DNA of 64,000 nt from a virus, in the IMG/VR virus record IMGVR_UViG_3300019850_000208, positions 1 to 64,000 of that record, one strand, 5' to 3'. Below the pieces are notes generated by a model, which saw nothing but the letters and a program-made list of their open reading frames with translations, was not told where the DNA came from and did no database searches. Position 1 is the stretch's first letter; each line of letters opens with the position of its first letter. Below are positions 39,501 through 49,255 of this stretch, piece by piece. Both the position numbers and the translations under genes were made by a program.

Positions 39501-42500
39501 GGAGCCTGTATCCATTGTAACAATTCTGTTGCCTGTTTCGGAATCATACGCACTATCTAAAGTTGTCGATGCTTCACTGGCTTTAAGTATGTCATATGTG
39601 CCTGTGAGATCCTGGAATCTCCACCGATCAGCGGACTCATCCCAGAATAGGGATACATTAGATTGAGAACCACGCTCAATTTCAATGCCTGAGTCTTCAG
39701 TAGGGGAACCACCTGTGTAATTGCTATTTAATACTATTAAGTTATCGGCGAGTTCTATAGTTTCTGTATTTACTATTGTTTGAGTTCCAGTAACTGTGAG
39801 GTCACCATCTATTAGGACTTGACCGGTTCCACTTGTATCTAATGTAATGTCATTATCTGATGCAGCTGTTAATGTTATACCGCCAGAACTAGATTGAACA
39901 ACAACTTCTTTGGCGACATCAATAGTTGCGCCACCTTGTTGAGCTCTGACCCAAATAGCATCATTGTTTGTGTTAGTTGTGTTATTTAGATATATTTGAC
40001 CCGATGTTGCAGAAATGGTTGCGGTACCAGAACCAGATGTTCCAAGAGTTAAAGCACTATTAGAAGCTGTGGTAAGACTTACTGCCCCAGTATTAGTTAT
40101 GGTGAAATTAGCACCGCTATTTTCATCAATTGTGATACCATTATTAGCATTGATATCTACTCGATCTGCATCTACTGTAAATATGCCGTATGTCGCCGCG
40201 GTCGCAAGTACTCTAACTCCACCAGAGGCAGATTGCAGCACTACAGAGTCAATTTGAGTGGCATTCGTGCTTTGTAGCCAAACTTTTTTAGTATCAGCTG
40301 TACTGGATAACTTGACACTGCCGCTAAAGCCCGTTATATCTATATTTTGGCCAATTCCACTTGTCATAGTAATATAGCCACTAGCATCAAAAAGCAACTT
40401 AGAACCACTATCATCATTAAATGTTATACCATCCGCGCTGTCTATATCGATACCACCAGTACTTGCTTCGATCTTGACCGCATCCGCAGCTGCCGATGTG
40501 GTATTTTTAATATAAGATCTGCCATTTACCGAAGAGATGGTTGCATCACCAGTGCCTTGAGTGGTCAACGTTACATTTTGATCTGTAGCACCCTGCAAAT
40601 CAATTTGGCCCGCTGCATTCATTGCCATAGATGCACCTGAATTCTCGGCAATATTAATACCAGAATCTACATCTATATCAATACCACCAGCCGTATCAAG
40701 TTTCCAGGAGTCGGTAGCTGTATTGCCAGTAAGTACGATGTCAACAGCATACGCATCCATATGGATTTCATCGCCAGTTACGAGAGCTTTAACCGAAAAG
40801 ACATCTGCTCCAAGTGAATCGGCTACATTAAATTCATAGTTATCAGTTAGTTGCCATTCGACTGAGCCACTGTCTACAGTGATTATTTTATTGCCTGTTT
40901 CACCATCATATGCTTCATCTAATGTTGAAGCAGCGCCGGCTGTCTTGAGCTCATTAATAGCACCAACAATAGAAGTAGAGGTAAAACCTAGAGCTAATCC
41001 AGTTGTACCAGATTCAGAAATTGGAATTGCTGAGCTCAAATATTGATCATCGAAAGTTATATCACCGTTAGCTGAAGTAATAGAAGTATCTGTATCAGAA
41101 TCTATATCAATACCACCACCTGTATTCGTGGCAGCTATAACAATAGCTGTTGCTGAGGTATTATTTGTGCTTAATTCGACTTTACCACCAGATACACTAA
41201 ATATTTTGGCGGTTCCAGTTGTGGTTTCAAGATTAACATTACCAGCGCCAGGAACCTGAACTTGAAAGTCTTGGCCAGAAGCAGGTTCAAAGAAGATTTT
41301 GCCAGATGTCTGTAGTTGAAAATTACCGCCGCTATTATCGTTTAATGTAAATCCAGCATCAACATCTAAGTCTATACCACCAAGAGTGTCTATTTTTACT
41401 GAGCTTGCGCTTAGATCATCAGTATAAAGATCGAAGATACCGACATCAATATCCATTGTATCATCAGCATTAACATCTATACCACCATTGACGGCATCTA
41501 ATAGTATAGCATCTGCATCAGGGCTTCTAGAATCAATATCAATATTGCCGCCAGCTGCAGTAGATAATCGCTGAATATCAACATTTAGCTGAGATTGCAG
41601 TAGTACATTAGAAGGTGAAACTGCATTGATGTTGCCACCAGAATGCATTTGGAAATATGAGCCGCTATCATCATCAATTCTGAAACCTGCGGTGGTGTTT
41701 ATATCAACTTCATTGTTAGAAACGTTGATATTAAGAACATCGACATTCATTTGGATTTCATCGCCGGAGGCCAGGGCCTTGACGCTTAATATATCATTGC
41801 CGAGGGAATCTGCAAAATTGTGTTCATAATTATCAGTCATCTGCCATTCAACGGAGCCATTGTCCATTGTGATTATCCTATTGCCTGTTTCGGAATCATA
41901 GGCTTCATCTAAAGTGCTGGAAGCGGCGAGTACATCGCTTTTAACTTCATTAAGCGCGGCTACAACAGAAGTGGCGGTAAATCCTAGAGCTAATCCAGTT
42001 GTACCAGATTCAGAAATTGGAATTGCTGAACTTAAATATTGATCATCAAAAGTGATATCTCCACCTGAAGTGGTGAATGCTATATTATTGGCCGCATCTA
42101 CATCAATTCCACCTGAGGAATTTATATCCATAGCATAATTGTCTGACGCAGCGGTTGCTCTTAATATTAGGTGACCTGGAGTTGTACCAGCTGTCTGAAT
42201 AGTTAGAGTGTTATTAGTAGAGCTTAAATCTATAGCACCTGTATTGCCTATATGTAGATAAGAACCACCATTTTCATCGAGTGTAATTCCTTGGCTAGCA
42301 TCAATATCGATACCACCAGTCGATGCATTTATTTTAATAGCATCCGTTGCAGTCGAATTATTGTTAATAATCCATACCCCACCATTGATAGCTTTAAGTT
42401 GAATTGTTCCGGAACCTGTTGATTCCAATGTGACTGTGTGGTCGTTTCCTCCAATTACCGCGACAGCGCCAGTGTTAGCGATAGCTATTTGTGCCCCACT

Positions 42501-45251
42501 ATCATCATTTACTGTGAATCCATTAGTGGTATCAATATCCACCGTACTGCCTGATGCCGATACTTCAACCGAGAGAATATCATTACCGACAGAATCAGCA
42601 AAAGCGTGTTGATAACCAGAAGTGATTTGCCATTCAACGGAGCCTGTATCCATTGTGATGATTCTATTGCCTGTTTCGGAATCATACGCACTATCTAAAG
42701 TTGTCGATGCTTCACTTGCTTTAAGTATGTCATATGTGCCTGTGAGGTCCTGGAATCTCCACCGATCAGTAGATTCATCCCAGAATAGGGATACATTAGA
42801 TTGAGAACCACGCTCAACTTCAATGCCCGAGTCTTCAGAAGGAGAACCGCCTGTGTAATTGCTGTTTAATACTATTATATTATCGGCAAGTTCTATAGTT
42901 TCTGTGTTTACTATTGTTTGAGTACCTGTTACTCTGAAGTCGCCATCTATTACAACTTCACCTGTGCCGCTGGTATCTAAGGTTATATCTTCGTCAGCCT
43001 GAGCGGTTAGAGTAATAGCACCTCCAGAACCAGCAGCCGTAATACCTATAGGACCGGCAGTTGTATCTATTCCAATGCCAGTAGTAGCATCAAGTTTTAT
43101 ACCGCCTTGTTGCGCATCAAGTGTTACTGCATTTGCAGTTGCATTACCTGTGCTTTGCAAATAAGCCGTACCGGTTGCAGATAATACCTTTACATTGCCA
43201 GTTCCCTGAGCAGAAAGTGTTACACTTTGATCTGTAGCACCTTGCAAATCCATCTGGCCTGATGTATTCATTGCTATAGATGCGCCAGAATTCTCAGCGA
43301 TATTTATGCCCGCATCTACATCTATATCAACACCGCCAAGTGTATCAATCTTAAATGAACTTGCACCTGTGTCTTGTGGCGAAAATGTAACAGTTCCACC
43401 CTGCACATTGAAATCATATGAATTACTATAATCTATATCAATACCGCCATTAACTGCGTTTAATCGTATGGCGTCTGATGCTGCAAGATCTGCTTGTATT
43501 ATAACATCATTATTTGAGTCTAGAAGAATTGTACTTGTTCCGAGAGTTTGTACATGGAAATCTTGGTTAGAGGTTGGCTCAAAGAAAATCGTTCCAGAAG
43601 ATTGCATCTGAAAACTGGCACCGGAATCATCATCTAAAGTGAAGCCACCATCAGTATCTATATCAATACCACCAAGGGTGTCTAACTTGAAAGAATCAGC
43701 TGCAACATTGCTAATTGTCCAAGTTGATTTATCGGCAACCACATTTACTTCATCGCCCGTTGCGACTGCTTTTACTTCCAGTATTGGGTTACCTGTTCCA
43801 GGTCCTGACACCATCCAGGTTCTGTTATCGCTTAAATCCCAATCAACATCCGTAGTATCAACTGTAATGGTTGAACCATTATTATATGCGGCATCTAATG
43901 AGCCACTGCCTAATGAACCGTTAATTGTATCAATGTCGCCCTGCAGTTCTTCAAAAGCCGCCTGGACATCAGTAGAAGATAAATTGCCGATTGCCTCAAC
44001 ACCGATTAGAGTAGCACCACTGCTACTGGTTGTGGTATCACTCAAATCGCTGACCATGCCCTCTACGGCACTTTGGACTGTGTTGCTCGTATTCCAGCCG
44101 GATGTGGCTAATGGTGTAAATCCTATTAAATCAGCACCAGAACTGGAGTCTGTAACTGAGCCAATTTGTGTTTTTGTATAGTATCTATCATCATGATTAT
44201 GAGTACCGGTTACACCAACAACATCAGTGAAACCATAACCTGTTGCGCTTGCTAGTAGTGGTTTAGAATATTCATTGAATACCTCTATAAATAAGAAGTC
44301 TATTGCTGTTGCTTGTGTAAAAGTATATGCATCACCGTCTTGTTGATGATAGTAAAGTTTATATTCTCTCTTCTGCGCGTTAACACCATTAAGAGCTTCA
44401 GTTGCTGCCGATGTGAGTTCCATAGATGTGTCTGTTCGACCAGTTGTATCAGCAATATAACCAACAGTATTTCCTGTTGCAGGATTAACAAGAGCATCGC
44501 CAGCTTCGAAATCAGTGTTTAAAATTGTGCCGGTACTGGATACGCTCGTACCACCCTGCGATACCGTTACAGTGCCTTTTGTCTTTGTTCTTGCAAAGTT
44601 TTTATCTGTTCCGCTATATGCTGCATTAGCGGTTAAAGTCAGGGAAGTATCATTAGTAATTGTTTGGACAGTACCTATAACTTCTTCAGTATCAACCCTA
44701 ACCAAAACACTGCCAGCCTCCAGTTGGGTTGTAAATAGAGTTCCACCGGTTCCCGATGAGCCGGTTACTGTCGCGCTTCCGGTATTAAACGTTATTGTGC
44801 CAGTAAGAGAAAAGAAATTTTCATGAGAGAAGTAAGCTGTTACTTGGCCATTCTCACCATCATCTATTGGGTCATATGATGAATGCAATCTCATAAGACA
44901 GGTGTAATTTTGGCTTCCAAGGCCCCATTCAGCACTACTGTCGCCACTTGTCAATATACCTTCAGATGAACCATCTCTCGTATGAGCTAATGTTGTAGCA
45001 GCAGATTCAACCTCGGTAGTGACATTATCGCTATTAACGCCGCTAGTAGTCGTGAAATTTTCTATTTTGTCGAAATAGCCATCGAGTTTTGATTCTAAAA
45101 CAGTTTGTTTCGCACCACTGGTCAAGTCGCCGCCTATGAGAGAATTAGTAAGGGCTAACTTGGAGTATGTTATACCAGCAGATGGCGACACCTTTGAGTT
45201 ATTAACTAAGCCATCGCGGACCTGCTCACGCTTTACTTGTGTTGCTGCCAT
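36546..45251 (-). CDS. Giant repetitive tail fibre/tailspike, 2901 aa
   Basis: The largest gene of the window. N-terminus AATQVKREQVRDGLVNNSKV.. is followed by a domain with HNHDDRYYTKTQIG-type segments. A very long array of units follows: GGIDIDxxxG, DDSGAxxxIxxxG, SGTVEWQITDNYEHNFADSLGND. Two copies of an SGIEVERGSQSNVSLFWDE block also occur. Residues about 2253-2557 form a right-handed beta-helix-like stretch (NITIQGFKG.., INTPILSTFINVKTL.., ITSNNITLDGCG), typical of tailspikes. The C-terminal region (YVAVYLNGLRLLDTEW) is a compact end domain. It probably binds a host surface glycan; an enzymatic pocket is not visible. The gene starts after GGAGG near 45257. Confidence 0.85.
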   Translation of the reverse strand: MAATQVKREQVRDGLVNNSKVSPSAGITYSKLALTNSLIGGDLTSGAKQTVLESKLDGYFDKIENFTTTSGVNSDNVTTEVESAATTLAHTRDGSSEGILTSGDSSAEWGLGSQNYTCLMRLHSSYDPIDDGENGQVTAYFSHENFFSLTGTITFNTGSATVTGSSGTGGTLFTTQLEAGSVLVRVDTEEVIGTVQTITNDTSLTLTANAAYSGTDKNFARTKTKGTVTVSQGGTSVSSTGTILNTDFEAGDALVNPATGNTVGYIADTTGRTDTSMELTSAATEALNGVNAQKREYKLYYHQQDGDAYTFTQATAIDFLFIEVFNEYSKPLLASATGYGFTDVVGVTGTHNHDDRYYTKTQIGSVTDSSSGADLIGFTPLATSGWNTSNTVQSAVEGMVSDLSDTTTSSSGATLIGVEAIGNLSSTDVQAAFEELQGDIDTINGSLGSGSLDAAYNNGSTITVDTTDVDWDLSDNRTWMVSGPGTGNPILEVKAVATGDEVNVVADKSTWTISNVAADSFKLDTLGGIDIDTDGGFTLDDDSGASFQMQSSGTIFFEPTSNQDFHVQTLGTSTILLDSNNDVIIQADLAASDAIRLNAVNGGIDIDYSNSYDFNVQGGTVTFSPQDTGASSFKIDTLGGVDIDVDAGINIAENSGASIAMNTSGQMDLQGATDQSVTLSAQGTGNVKVLSATGTAYLQSTGNATANAVTLDAQQGGIKLDATTGIGIDTTAGPIGITAAGSGGAITLTAQADEDITLDTSGTGEVVIDGDFRVTGTQTIVNTETIELADNIIVLNSNYTGGSPSEDSGIEVERGSQSNVSLFWDESTDRWRFQDLTGTYDILKASEASTTLDSAYDSETGNRIITMDTGSVEWQITSGYQHAFADSVGNDILSVEVSASGSTVDIDTTNGFTVNDDSGAQIAIANTGAVAVIGGNDHTVTLESTGSGTIQLKAINGGVWIINNNSTATDAIKINASTGGIDIDASQGITLDENGGSYLHIGNTGAIDLSSTNNTLTIQTAGTTPGHLILRATAASDNYAMDINSSGGIDVDAANNIAFTTSGGDITFDDQYLSSAIPISESGTTGLALGFTATSVVAALNEVKSDVLAASSTLDEAYDSETGNRIITMDNGSVEWQMTDNYEHNFADSLGNDILSVKALASGDEIQMNVDVLNINVSNNEVDINTTAGFRIDDDSGSYFQMHSGGNINAVSPSNVLLQSQLNVDIQRLSTAAGGNIDIDSRSPDADAILLDAVNGGIDVNADDTMDIDVGIFDLYTDDLSASSVKIDTLGGIDLDVDAGFTLNDNSGGNFQLQTSGKIFFEPASGQDFQVQVPGAGNVNLETTTGTAKIFSVSGGKVELSTNNTSATAIVIAATNTGGGIDIDSDTDTSITSANGDITFDDQYLSSAIPISESGTTGLALGFTSTSIVGAINELKTAGAASTLDEAYDGETGNKIITVDSGSVEWQLTDNYEFNVADSLGADVFSVKALVTGDEIHMDAYAVDIVLTGNTATDSWKLDTAGGIDIDVDSGINIAENSGASMAMNAAGQIDLQGATDQNVTLTTQGTGDATISSVNGRSYIKNTTSAAADAVKIEASTGGIDIDSADGITFNDDSGSKLLFDASGYITMTSGIGQNIDITGFSGSVKLSSTADTKKVWLQSTNATQIDSVVLQSASGGVRVLATAATYGIFTVDADRVDINANNGITIDENSGANFTITNTGAVSLTTASNSALTLGTSGSGTATISATSGQIYLNNTTNTNNDAIWVRAQQGGATIDVAKEVVVQSSSGGITLTAASDNDITLDTSGTGQVLIDGDLTVTGTQTIVNTETIELADNLIVLNSNYTGGSPTEDSGIEIERGSQSNVSLFWDESADRWRFQDLTGTYDILKASEASTTLDSAYDSETGNRIVTMDTGSVEWQITDNYEHNFADSLGNDLFSIRPLVAGDQIVANGDLFDINSASVDIDTTNGFTVDDDSGAFLRIQSSGLVQFYSASGQSMTINASSASLSMQGDYADMSGNIGGDTANAVRLVAGNSTNAAAVRIETTSGGIDIDAGNGITLDDDSGAYVHIASGGAIEINSDDQPATFQTSGGTPGILTISGGATNLNAVDINAAAGGVDIDADNNIALTSANGDVTFDDQYLSSAIPISESGTTGLTAGFTATSVVAALNEVKSDVLAASSTLDEAYDSETGNRIVTMDNGSVEWQMTDNYEFNVADSLGSDILSIKALGAGDTVDVTGNLTVTGEAAFKDMSGTAFLSQFTTFQSALDYLNSNYSGGTLYVDVDNFDLTPEIASAGSAVILYSNITIQGFKGRATRIKSDNTTYRHFEGTDLGNIKFIDLRIIGPGQGQVGGGGIFLTRAGNTNIPHIYMENILLEECAGDGISINTPILSTFINVKTLKCAGHGFNVWGGTSCNFRDCYGITNTQAGFALTNMTYSSLSGCASEACGISYDIVTSNNITLDGCGSESTVNRSGSYPGYAYKITGTQVTLNGCYATASADNAVQIDTGADNTTLIGFRSLSTSGSYALDNSNGGSTTLIECSFDKANNLNSNTKTIESDTIAGSGELKFDDSRTSAIAFSDVSNSSFDDGISTSVIGAINQAYGQAAVTETLDEIYDAETGNRIVTMDNGSVEWQITSGYQHAFADAAGNDILSVEVSGSGNAIDMNVTNGLTIDEDSGAYIHMAPYGAVNINSIGGDATWQTSDSNLTIQTAGGTAGKLTLASGQSSIDAIDINSSGGIDVDAAGDIAFTTSSGDITFDDQYLSSAIPISESGTTGLTAGFTATSIIGAINEAFQTAVEIGYEEQTPDASEASGDYITLTDASLTNQLPTSSKTATELRTSELYVAVYLNGLRLLDTEWSYGYVSTEKRIEFDGTGSSAVDLDTSDDVIVELVKTSA
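39490..39785 (-). repeat. Near-identical 296-bp block, copy 1, in the giant fibre
   Basis: The bases 39490-39785 and 42628-42923 are almost the same, 3138 bp (1046 codons) apart and in the same frame. They encode the LNSNYTGGSPTEDSGIEIER.. and SGTVEWQIT units. Recombination between the two would remove or duplicate about 1046 codons without shifting the frame. Confidence 0.9.
42628..42923 (-). repeat. Near-identical 296-bp block, copy 2, in the giant fibre
   Basis: Partner of 39490-39785. Differences are mostly single bases in third codon positions. See that entry for the consequence. Confidence 0.9.
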
Positions 45252-45301
45252 TGTTTTTCCTCCATGTCATTAAGAAAAAAAGTGGGATTAAATACTTTTA
45301 C

Positions 45302-45310
45302 ATTATCTTT
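45302..45310 (-). promoter_or_regulatory. AAAGATAAT element before the giant fibre gene
   Basis: AAAGATAAT on the reverse strand lies about 50 bp upstream of the giant fibre start at 45251, between it and the gene ending at 45334. It is the best reverse-strand example of this element, because it sits in a non-coding gap. Confidence 0.3.
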
Positions 45311-45333
45311 GCTTTCTTGATGTGTTAAGTTAC

Positions 45334-47208
45334 TTACAACTTAATTATTTTTATTTTTATTTTTTCATTTTCCTGCAAATCGTATCCCCCGAATCCTGTA
45401 CCGGAGAATTTTATTAACTTTTTTGTATTACCGGAATCATAAAAATAGCGCCATTCATCATCATATTTTTCAACGCCATCTATTACTATATCAACCAATA
45501 TATTGCTGCCTCGCAAAGTTGCCGGACTTATTAAAGTGTCAGCCTGTTCGGTCGGTAATATACTAGAATTGCTTTCTATTTCGTCATTTGTAGCCTCCGT
45601 GATATCTACTACATTTTCTTCATAAGAATGTTCTGGTTGATAGCTTCCAGTAGTAGGGTTGCCTATTACTGTGATATAATCGCCCAATTCACCAGCTTGG
45701 ACAAGAGTAATGGAAGTTGAAGAGGTTTCAGCATAATCTTCGGTTACTCTTTGCAGAAGACCATTATAGAACACCAATATTTCATCATTTCCAACTTCAT
45801 ATGAATTAGTTAGATTAATAACTGTTTGGCCATTTGTTAAATTAAAATTTTCCTGCCATTTAACATCTGTTACTGGCTGCCACTCGCTTACGCTTTCTTT
45901 CCATCTATAAAGAACATTTTCGCTTAACACCAATCTAATGTCGCCATTAGTATTAGATGATAATGGTAAATCTATGAAGTTGGGAACTGGTAATTCCCAT
46001 CTTTCAACACCGGCAGAAATTAGTAACCAAACAGATCCGGTTGATTTCCATCTAAATACGTCGCTGGTATTTAATACCAGCCTGACATCGCCATCGGAAT
46101 TGCCGGATGCAGGTAATGCGCTTTCGGTGGCAACTGGTGCTTTCCAATAAGCTTCTGTTAAATCCGGCAAGTCAGTGAGGTTATTATAACTAATTTTTGG
46201 GCCCTGACCATTTGTACCATCGTGAATATGCCCTAAATCTTTATCAAAGAAGACATTCACTTCTGCGCTTGTGTAATAGCGAACATCTAAAGTACCATTT
46301 AGTAATTCCGATTCGGTATAGTATCTATCATCGAGAACATTATTACCAACACTGGCAGATGGATCAAGTTGCGTCTTTGTATAATATCTATCATCATGAA
46401 AGTGTGTGCCAGGAGATACCATCACCCAGCTAGATGTCGAAGAATTCCATCTGTAAATTCTATTACCATATGTAGTATCGGCAATGTTCTTTACATATCT
46501 AACATCACCATCAAGATTTCCGCTGGCCGGCAAGTCCCCATATGTCGGAACAGGAGAGTGCCAGTATCCTATTCCGCCTCCCCCACCAGAAATAGCTTCC
46601 CACTGAGATAAACCAGAATTCCACCTATAAAGTGTATTATTATCTAATACTAGTCTGATATCGCCATTATTATTGCCGGTAGATGGCAGATCACCTATGG
46701 AATTAACTGGATCAAGCCAATTACTTGAATTCACCTCTGATAATTTGGAGCCAATATATTTATATCCAGTTACTTTAAATGGGATTGTGTATGAGTGTGA
46801 ATTCTGAATGAAAAGATAGCCTGGATTGTATTGCCAGAACCAATCCATAGAATCTGAACTGGAAATTTCTACATCATTATTATCATACAGCCTAACGGTA
46901 TATCCCTGTCCAAACTTTGGGGGGACCCATCCAGTTAGATTATCCGAGCTATAATAAGCATACCAGCCCTTGTGATTTGAAACTGCGAAATCTTCTGTTA
47001 ATGTTAGTAGGGTGTATTTTTGAACTATGCCATTAGTTTCGGCCACGCTTGGATTAGAATTAATTTCATCAACCCAAACATCATTGGCATAAACAGTGAA
47101 AGCTGATGAGCGTATTTCTTCGTATACTTGTTTTGAAATAGATGTCAATGTTTTATCATTCAAAAATTTGAATGAAAAATCTATTTTTGTATTATCAGAT
47201 AAAGCCAA
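45334..47208 (-). CDS. Tail fibre with four GDxRLV modules
   Basis: 624 residues. After an N-terminal domain (about 1-165) come four modules of the type DLPxTGNxxGDIRLV...YRWNxxxSxWE, two HDDRYYTKTQL-type segments and a C-terminal beta-rich part (EYKYFYDSGN-like end). A five-glycine stretch follows the first module. The module also occurs in the neck-like protein and two other fibres. It has a clear leftward start and is likely a side fibre or collar whisker. Confidence 0.8.
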   Translation of the reverse strand: MALSDNTKIDFSFKFLNDKTLTSISKQVYEEIRSSAFTVYANDVWVDEINSNPSVAETNGIVQKYTLLTLTEDFAVSNHKGWYAYYSSDNLTGWVPPKFGQGYTVRLYDNNDVEISSSDSMDWFWQYNPGYLFIQNSHSYTIPFKVTGYKYIGSKLSEVNSSNWLDPVNSIGDLPSTGNNNGDIRLVLDNNTLYRWNSGLSQWEAISGGGGGIGYWHSPVPTYGDLPASGNLDGDVRYVKNIADTTYGNRIYRWNSSTSSWVMVSPGTHFHDDRYYTKTQLDPSASVGNNVLDDRYYTESELLNGTLDVRYYTSAEVNVFFDKDLGHIHDGTNGQGPKISYNNLTDLPDLTEAYWKAPVATESALPASGNSDGDVRLVLNTSDVFRWKSTGSVWLLISAGVERWELPVPNFIDLPLSSNTNGDIRLVLSENVLYRWKESVSEWQPVTDVKWQENFNLTNGQTVINLTNSYEVGNDEILVFYNGLLQRVTEDYAETSSTSITLVQAGELGDYITVIGNPTTGSYQPEHSYEENVVDITEATNDEIESNSSILPTEQADTLISPATLRGSNILVDIVIDGVEKYDDEWRYFYDSGNTKKLIKFSGTGFGGYDLQENEKIKIKIIKL

Positions 47209-47226
47209 GTATAACGCCTCACTATT

Positions 47227-48258
47227 TTACCAATTAGCTACCGATAACGAGTTTAATTCACTCAGAGTAATATTGTTGGTATATGTTATTTTCATTATTA
47301 TCATATATCCAGAATTATTAGTTGAAAATCCACCGAATGTAAAATAAAAATCATTCCCAGAACTTTGCGATGCTACATGACATCCATCGCCATCCGAACC
47401 AGTAAAAGTGGCAGAGTTGTATGCCAAATCCCCTCTTAGCCATCCTGTTTGTGTTGGAAGTTTAAACTCAACTTTAATATTTGAATATGGCCAGGATGAA
47501 ACGTTCCACGGATCAAATGTAATTATTATATTTGTATGCGGGTTGCCTGCATCTCGTAAAGCTCTTAGATAATATTGTTCTCCGGTAAATCCACTTGAAT
47601 AGTCCGCAGATTGGGCCGGATTATAGCCACTTGTATAATTTGTATCAGGATAGATTAAAACATTTGGCCACACCTGCAATTTCCCATTTGTTAATGTGCT
47701 GTTCGAATTCCATTGACCTGTAATAGCTCCCGGAACACTGTCATAACTTGCGCTTGGCAGCCTATAATATTCATCTCTAAAATATTCATTAGTGTCATCC
47801 GCCTCATTGCCATAGGTGAGAACCATATTATTATCAGAAGAACTATAGGACGTTGTGCCGCTTCCAATAGGATCAGTTCCATATGCACTTAATCTCGCAT
47901 TAGGAGACCATACACCGCTGGTAACCACTGTAATAGTATCTGAATAAGAAAAAGGATCGGTCTGATCTGGAGGAGTTGGTACACCAGAAGCTTCATTATC
48001 GGAATGACTTAATGTTTTATTGACGGCTGCAAATTGACTTGCATTTATATGAATTAAATTGTTTATAAAAGTATTTCTGTATACATTATTTGCGGCAAGA
48101 CTTATGTTAAATACATCATTAATAGAATAGAATCTTATGCCACTTAAATATTTTGAGCTATTAAGCATATTTTCGGAAATAGCTAAGCCAGTGACACCAG
48201 GCCGAGTAGGACTATCATCATAGAATATGTCTAGTTTATTGGTGCTTGACGTAGCCAA
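47227..48258 (-). CDS. Structural protein, probable fibre or baseplate part, 343 aa
   Basis: Not matched to a named family. It is Ser/Asn/Thr-rich with beta-strand-like stretches, few charged runs and no membrane segment. It opens ATSSTNKLDIFYDDSPTRPGVTGLAIS. The ending is close to the fibre gene at 45334 and its own start is 1 bp from the zinc-ribbon gene at 48259, so it belongs to the tail cluster. A structural role is inferred from composition and position. Confidence 0.6.
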   Translation of the reverse strand: MATSSTNKLDIFYDDSPTRPGVTGLAISENMLNSSKYLSGIRFYSINDVFNISLAANNVYRNTFINNLIHINASQFAAVNKTLSHSDNEASGVPTPPDQTDPFSYSDTITVVTSGVWSPNARLSAYGTDPIGSGTTSYSSSDNNMVLTYGNEADDTNEYFRDEYYRLPSASYDSVPGAITGQWNSNSTLTNGKLQVWPNVLIYPDTNYTSGYNPAQSADYSSGFTGEQYYLRALRDAGNPHTNIIITFDPWNVSSWPYSNIKVEFKLPTQTGWLRGDLAYNSATFTGSDGDGCHVASQSSGNDFYFTFGGFSTNNSGYMIIMKITYTNNITLSELNSLSVANW

Positions 48259-48444
48259 TTATTCATCCCTTTTATATTCATTATTGTGATCTAAGATAAA
48301 TTCTTCATTACTACAAAAATCTACTGGTATCATTTTCGAGCCACAGTTAGGACAGTAAATTTCTTGTTTGCCGAACTCCTCTGGGGATACATACACTTGC
48401 ATTCTGTGTTCGCACACCAGACATTCAAATTCACAAGATGGCAT
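48259..48444 (-). CDS. Zinc-ribbon protein (FmdB-like), 61 aa
   Basis: Two pairs of Cys (CLVC, CPNC) spaced as in a zinc ribbon, and a KQEIYCPNCGSKM segment as in FmdB-type regulators. Such small zinc proteins are common between phage tail genes, with unknown function. It is encoded in the leftward tail unit directly before the structural gene. Confidence 0.7.
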   Translation of the reverse strand: MPSCEFECLVCEHRMQVYVSPEEFGKQEIYCPNCGSKMIPVDFCSNEEFILDHNNEYKRDE

Positions 48445-48511
48445 TTAATAGTTTCCTTAACTTATTTTATTAATAAAATCAAACTGTTGTTCTTGTTTAG
48501 CTTTTTATTTT

Positions 48512-48706
48512 TTATACACTTTGTAAATTCGCCTGTTCTGCTATTCTTCTTTGTAATATTTCTTCGTGTTCATTACCTATTTCTGTTTGTGTAGGTTTTT
48601 TATCATACAAAACAACTTCAGTTTCAATGTTTCCTAAATCGTCTACAATCTCAAAAGTATACTCATAAGTAGGTAATACTCTATCAATTACTGAACCTTT
48701 TGTCAT
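48512..48706 (-). CDS. Hypothetical protein, 64 aa
   Basis: Small protein with an acidic mid part and a helical end (EHEEILQRRIAEQ). It follows the tail-collar gene by 9 bp and is preceded by AGGAGATAAC. It may be a chaperone or assembly partner of the collar fibre. Confidence 0.5.
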   Translation of the reverse strand: MTKGSVIDRVLPTYEYTFEIVDDLGNIETEVVLYDKKPTQTEIGNEHEEILQRRIAEQANLQSV

Positions 48707-48715
48707 AGTTATCTC

Positions 48716-49246
48716 CTATGCCATTTTCTTAATAAATATTAAACTATAATATGCTGGTTTGTTTTCGTGTGCTGAACCACCACCTGAATAGTTAGTTGGA
48801 CATTGATTAGTGCCGCTTCGTATATCATTTGTAATTCCACCACCTGTATAACCTTTATAAGCAACGGTCCCTCCAGTTTCTCCACCCGTTTTTATTTCAT
48901 GACTATGTATTGGCATTTCACTAATTGTCAATGTGTGGGTATCTTCACCACCTGTATTTCCACTTGCATTTTCAGACCGAATAAACCTATTGAGAAGGTT
49001 TGGAGCGCCATTGCCATTACAAACTTTCCATCCAGCAAGCGTTGCTGTATCGCCTGTTCTATCACCAATGTCTTCAGTTCTTGTAGCCACATCGGCTATA
49101 CCAGTTCCATCATACATTAAAATCACGCCCACCGGCAAAGCGGCCTGTACATCATTTGCTGCAGCGCCAGATGTTACGGCAGTTTCCACTTTAGTTTCAA
49201 AACTGCTTGTCTCTATATCAGTGCCTTTTATTTTTGTTACTGGCAT
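48716..49246 (-). CDS. Short tail-collar fibre protein, 176 aa
   Basis: N-terminus PVTKIKGTDIETSSFETKVETAVTSGAA has the shared pattern. It is followed directly by a collar domain (VILMYDGTGIAD.., VCNGNGAPNLLNRF, then HSHEIKTG) and the ending ENKPAYYSLIFIKKMA. The body repeats seen in longer fibres are missing. It is a shorter relative of 30748-32013 and 52548-53126. Probably binds a receptor or fits onto a longer fibre. Confidence 0.85.
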   Translation of the reverse strand: MPVTKIKGTDIETSSFETKVETAVTSGAAANDVQAALPVGVILMYDGTGIADVATRTEDIGDRTGDTATLAGWKVCNGNGAPNLLNRFIRSENASGNTGGEDTHTLTISEMPIHSHEIKTGGETGGTVAYKGYTGGGITNDIRSGTNQCPTNYSGGGSAHENKPAYYSLIFIKKMA

Positions 49247-49255
49247 TTATTCCTC

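Noticed and set aside
43639-44181. Long rightward frame of 180 codons inside the giant fibre
   Set aside because: It is antisense to a highly repetitive fibre gene; its Ser/Val/Pro-rich text is the mirror of the fibre codons. No binding site.
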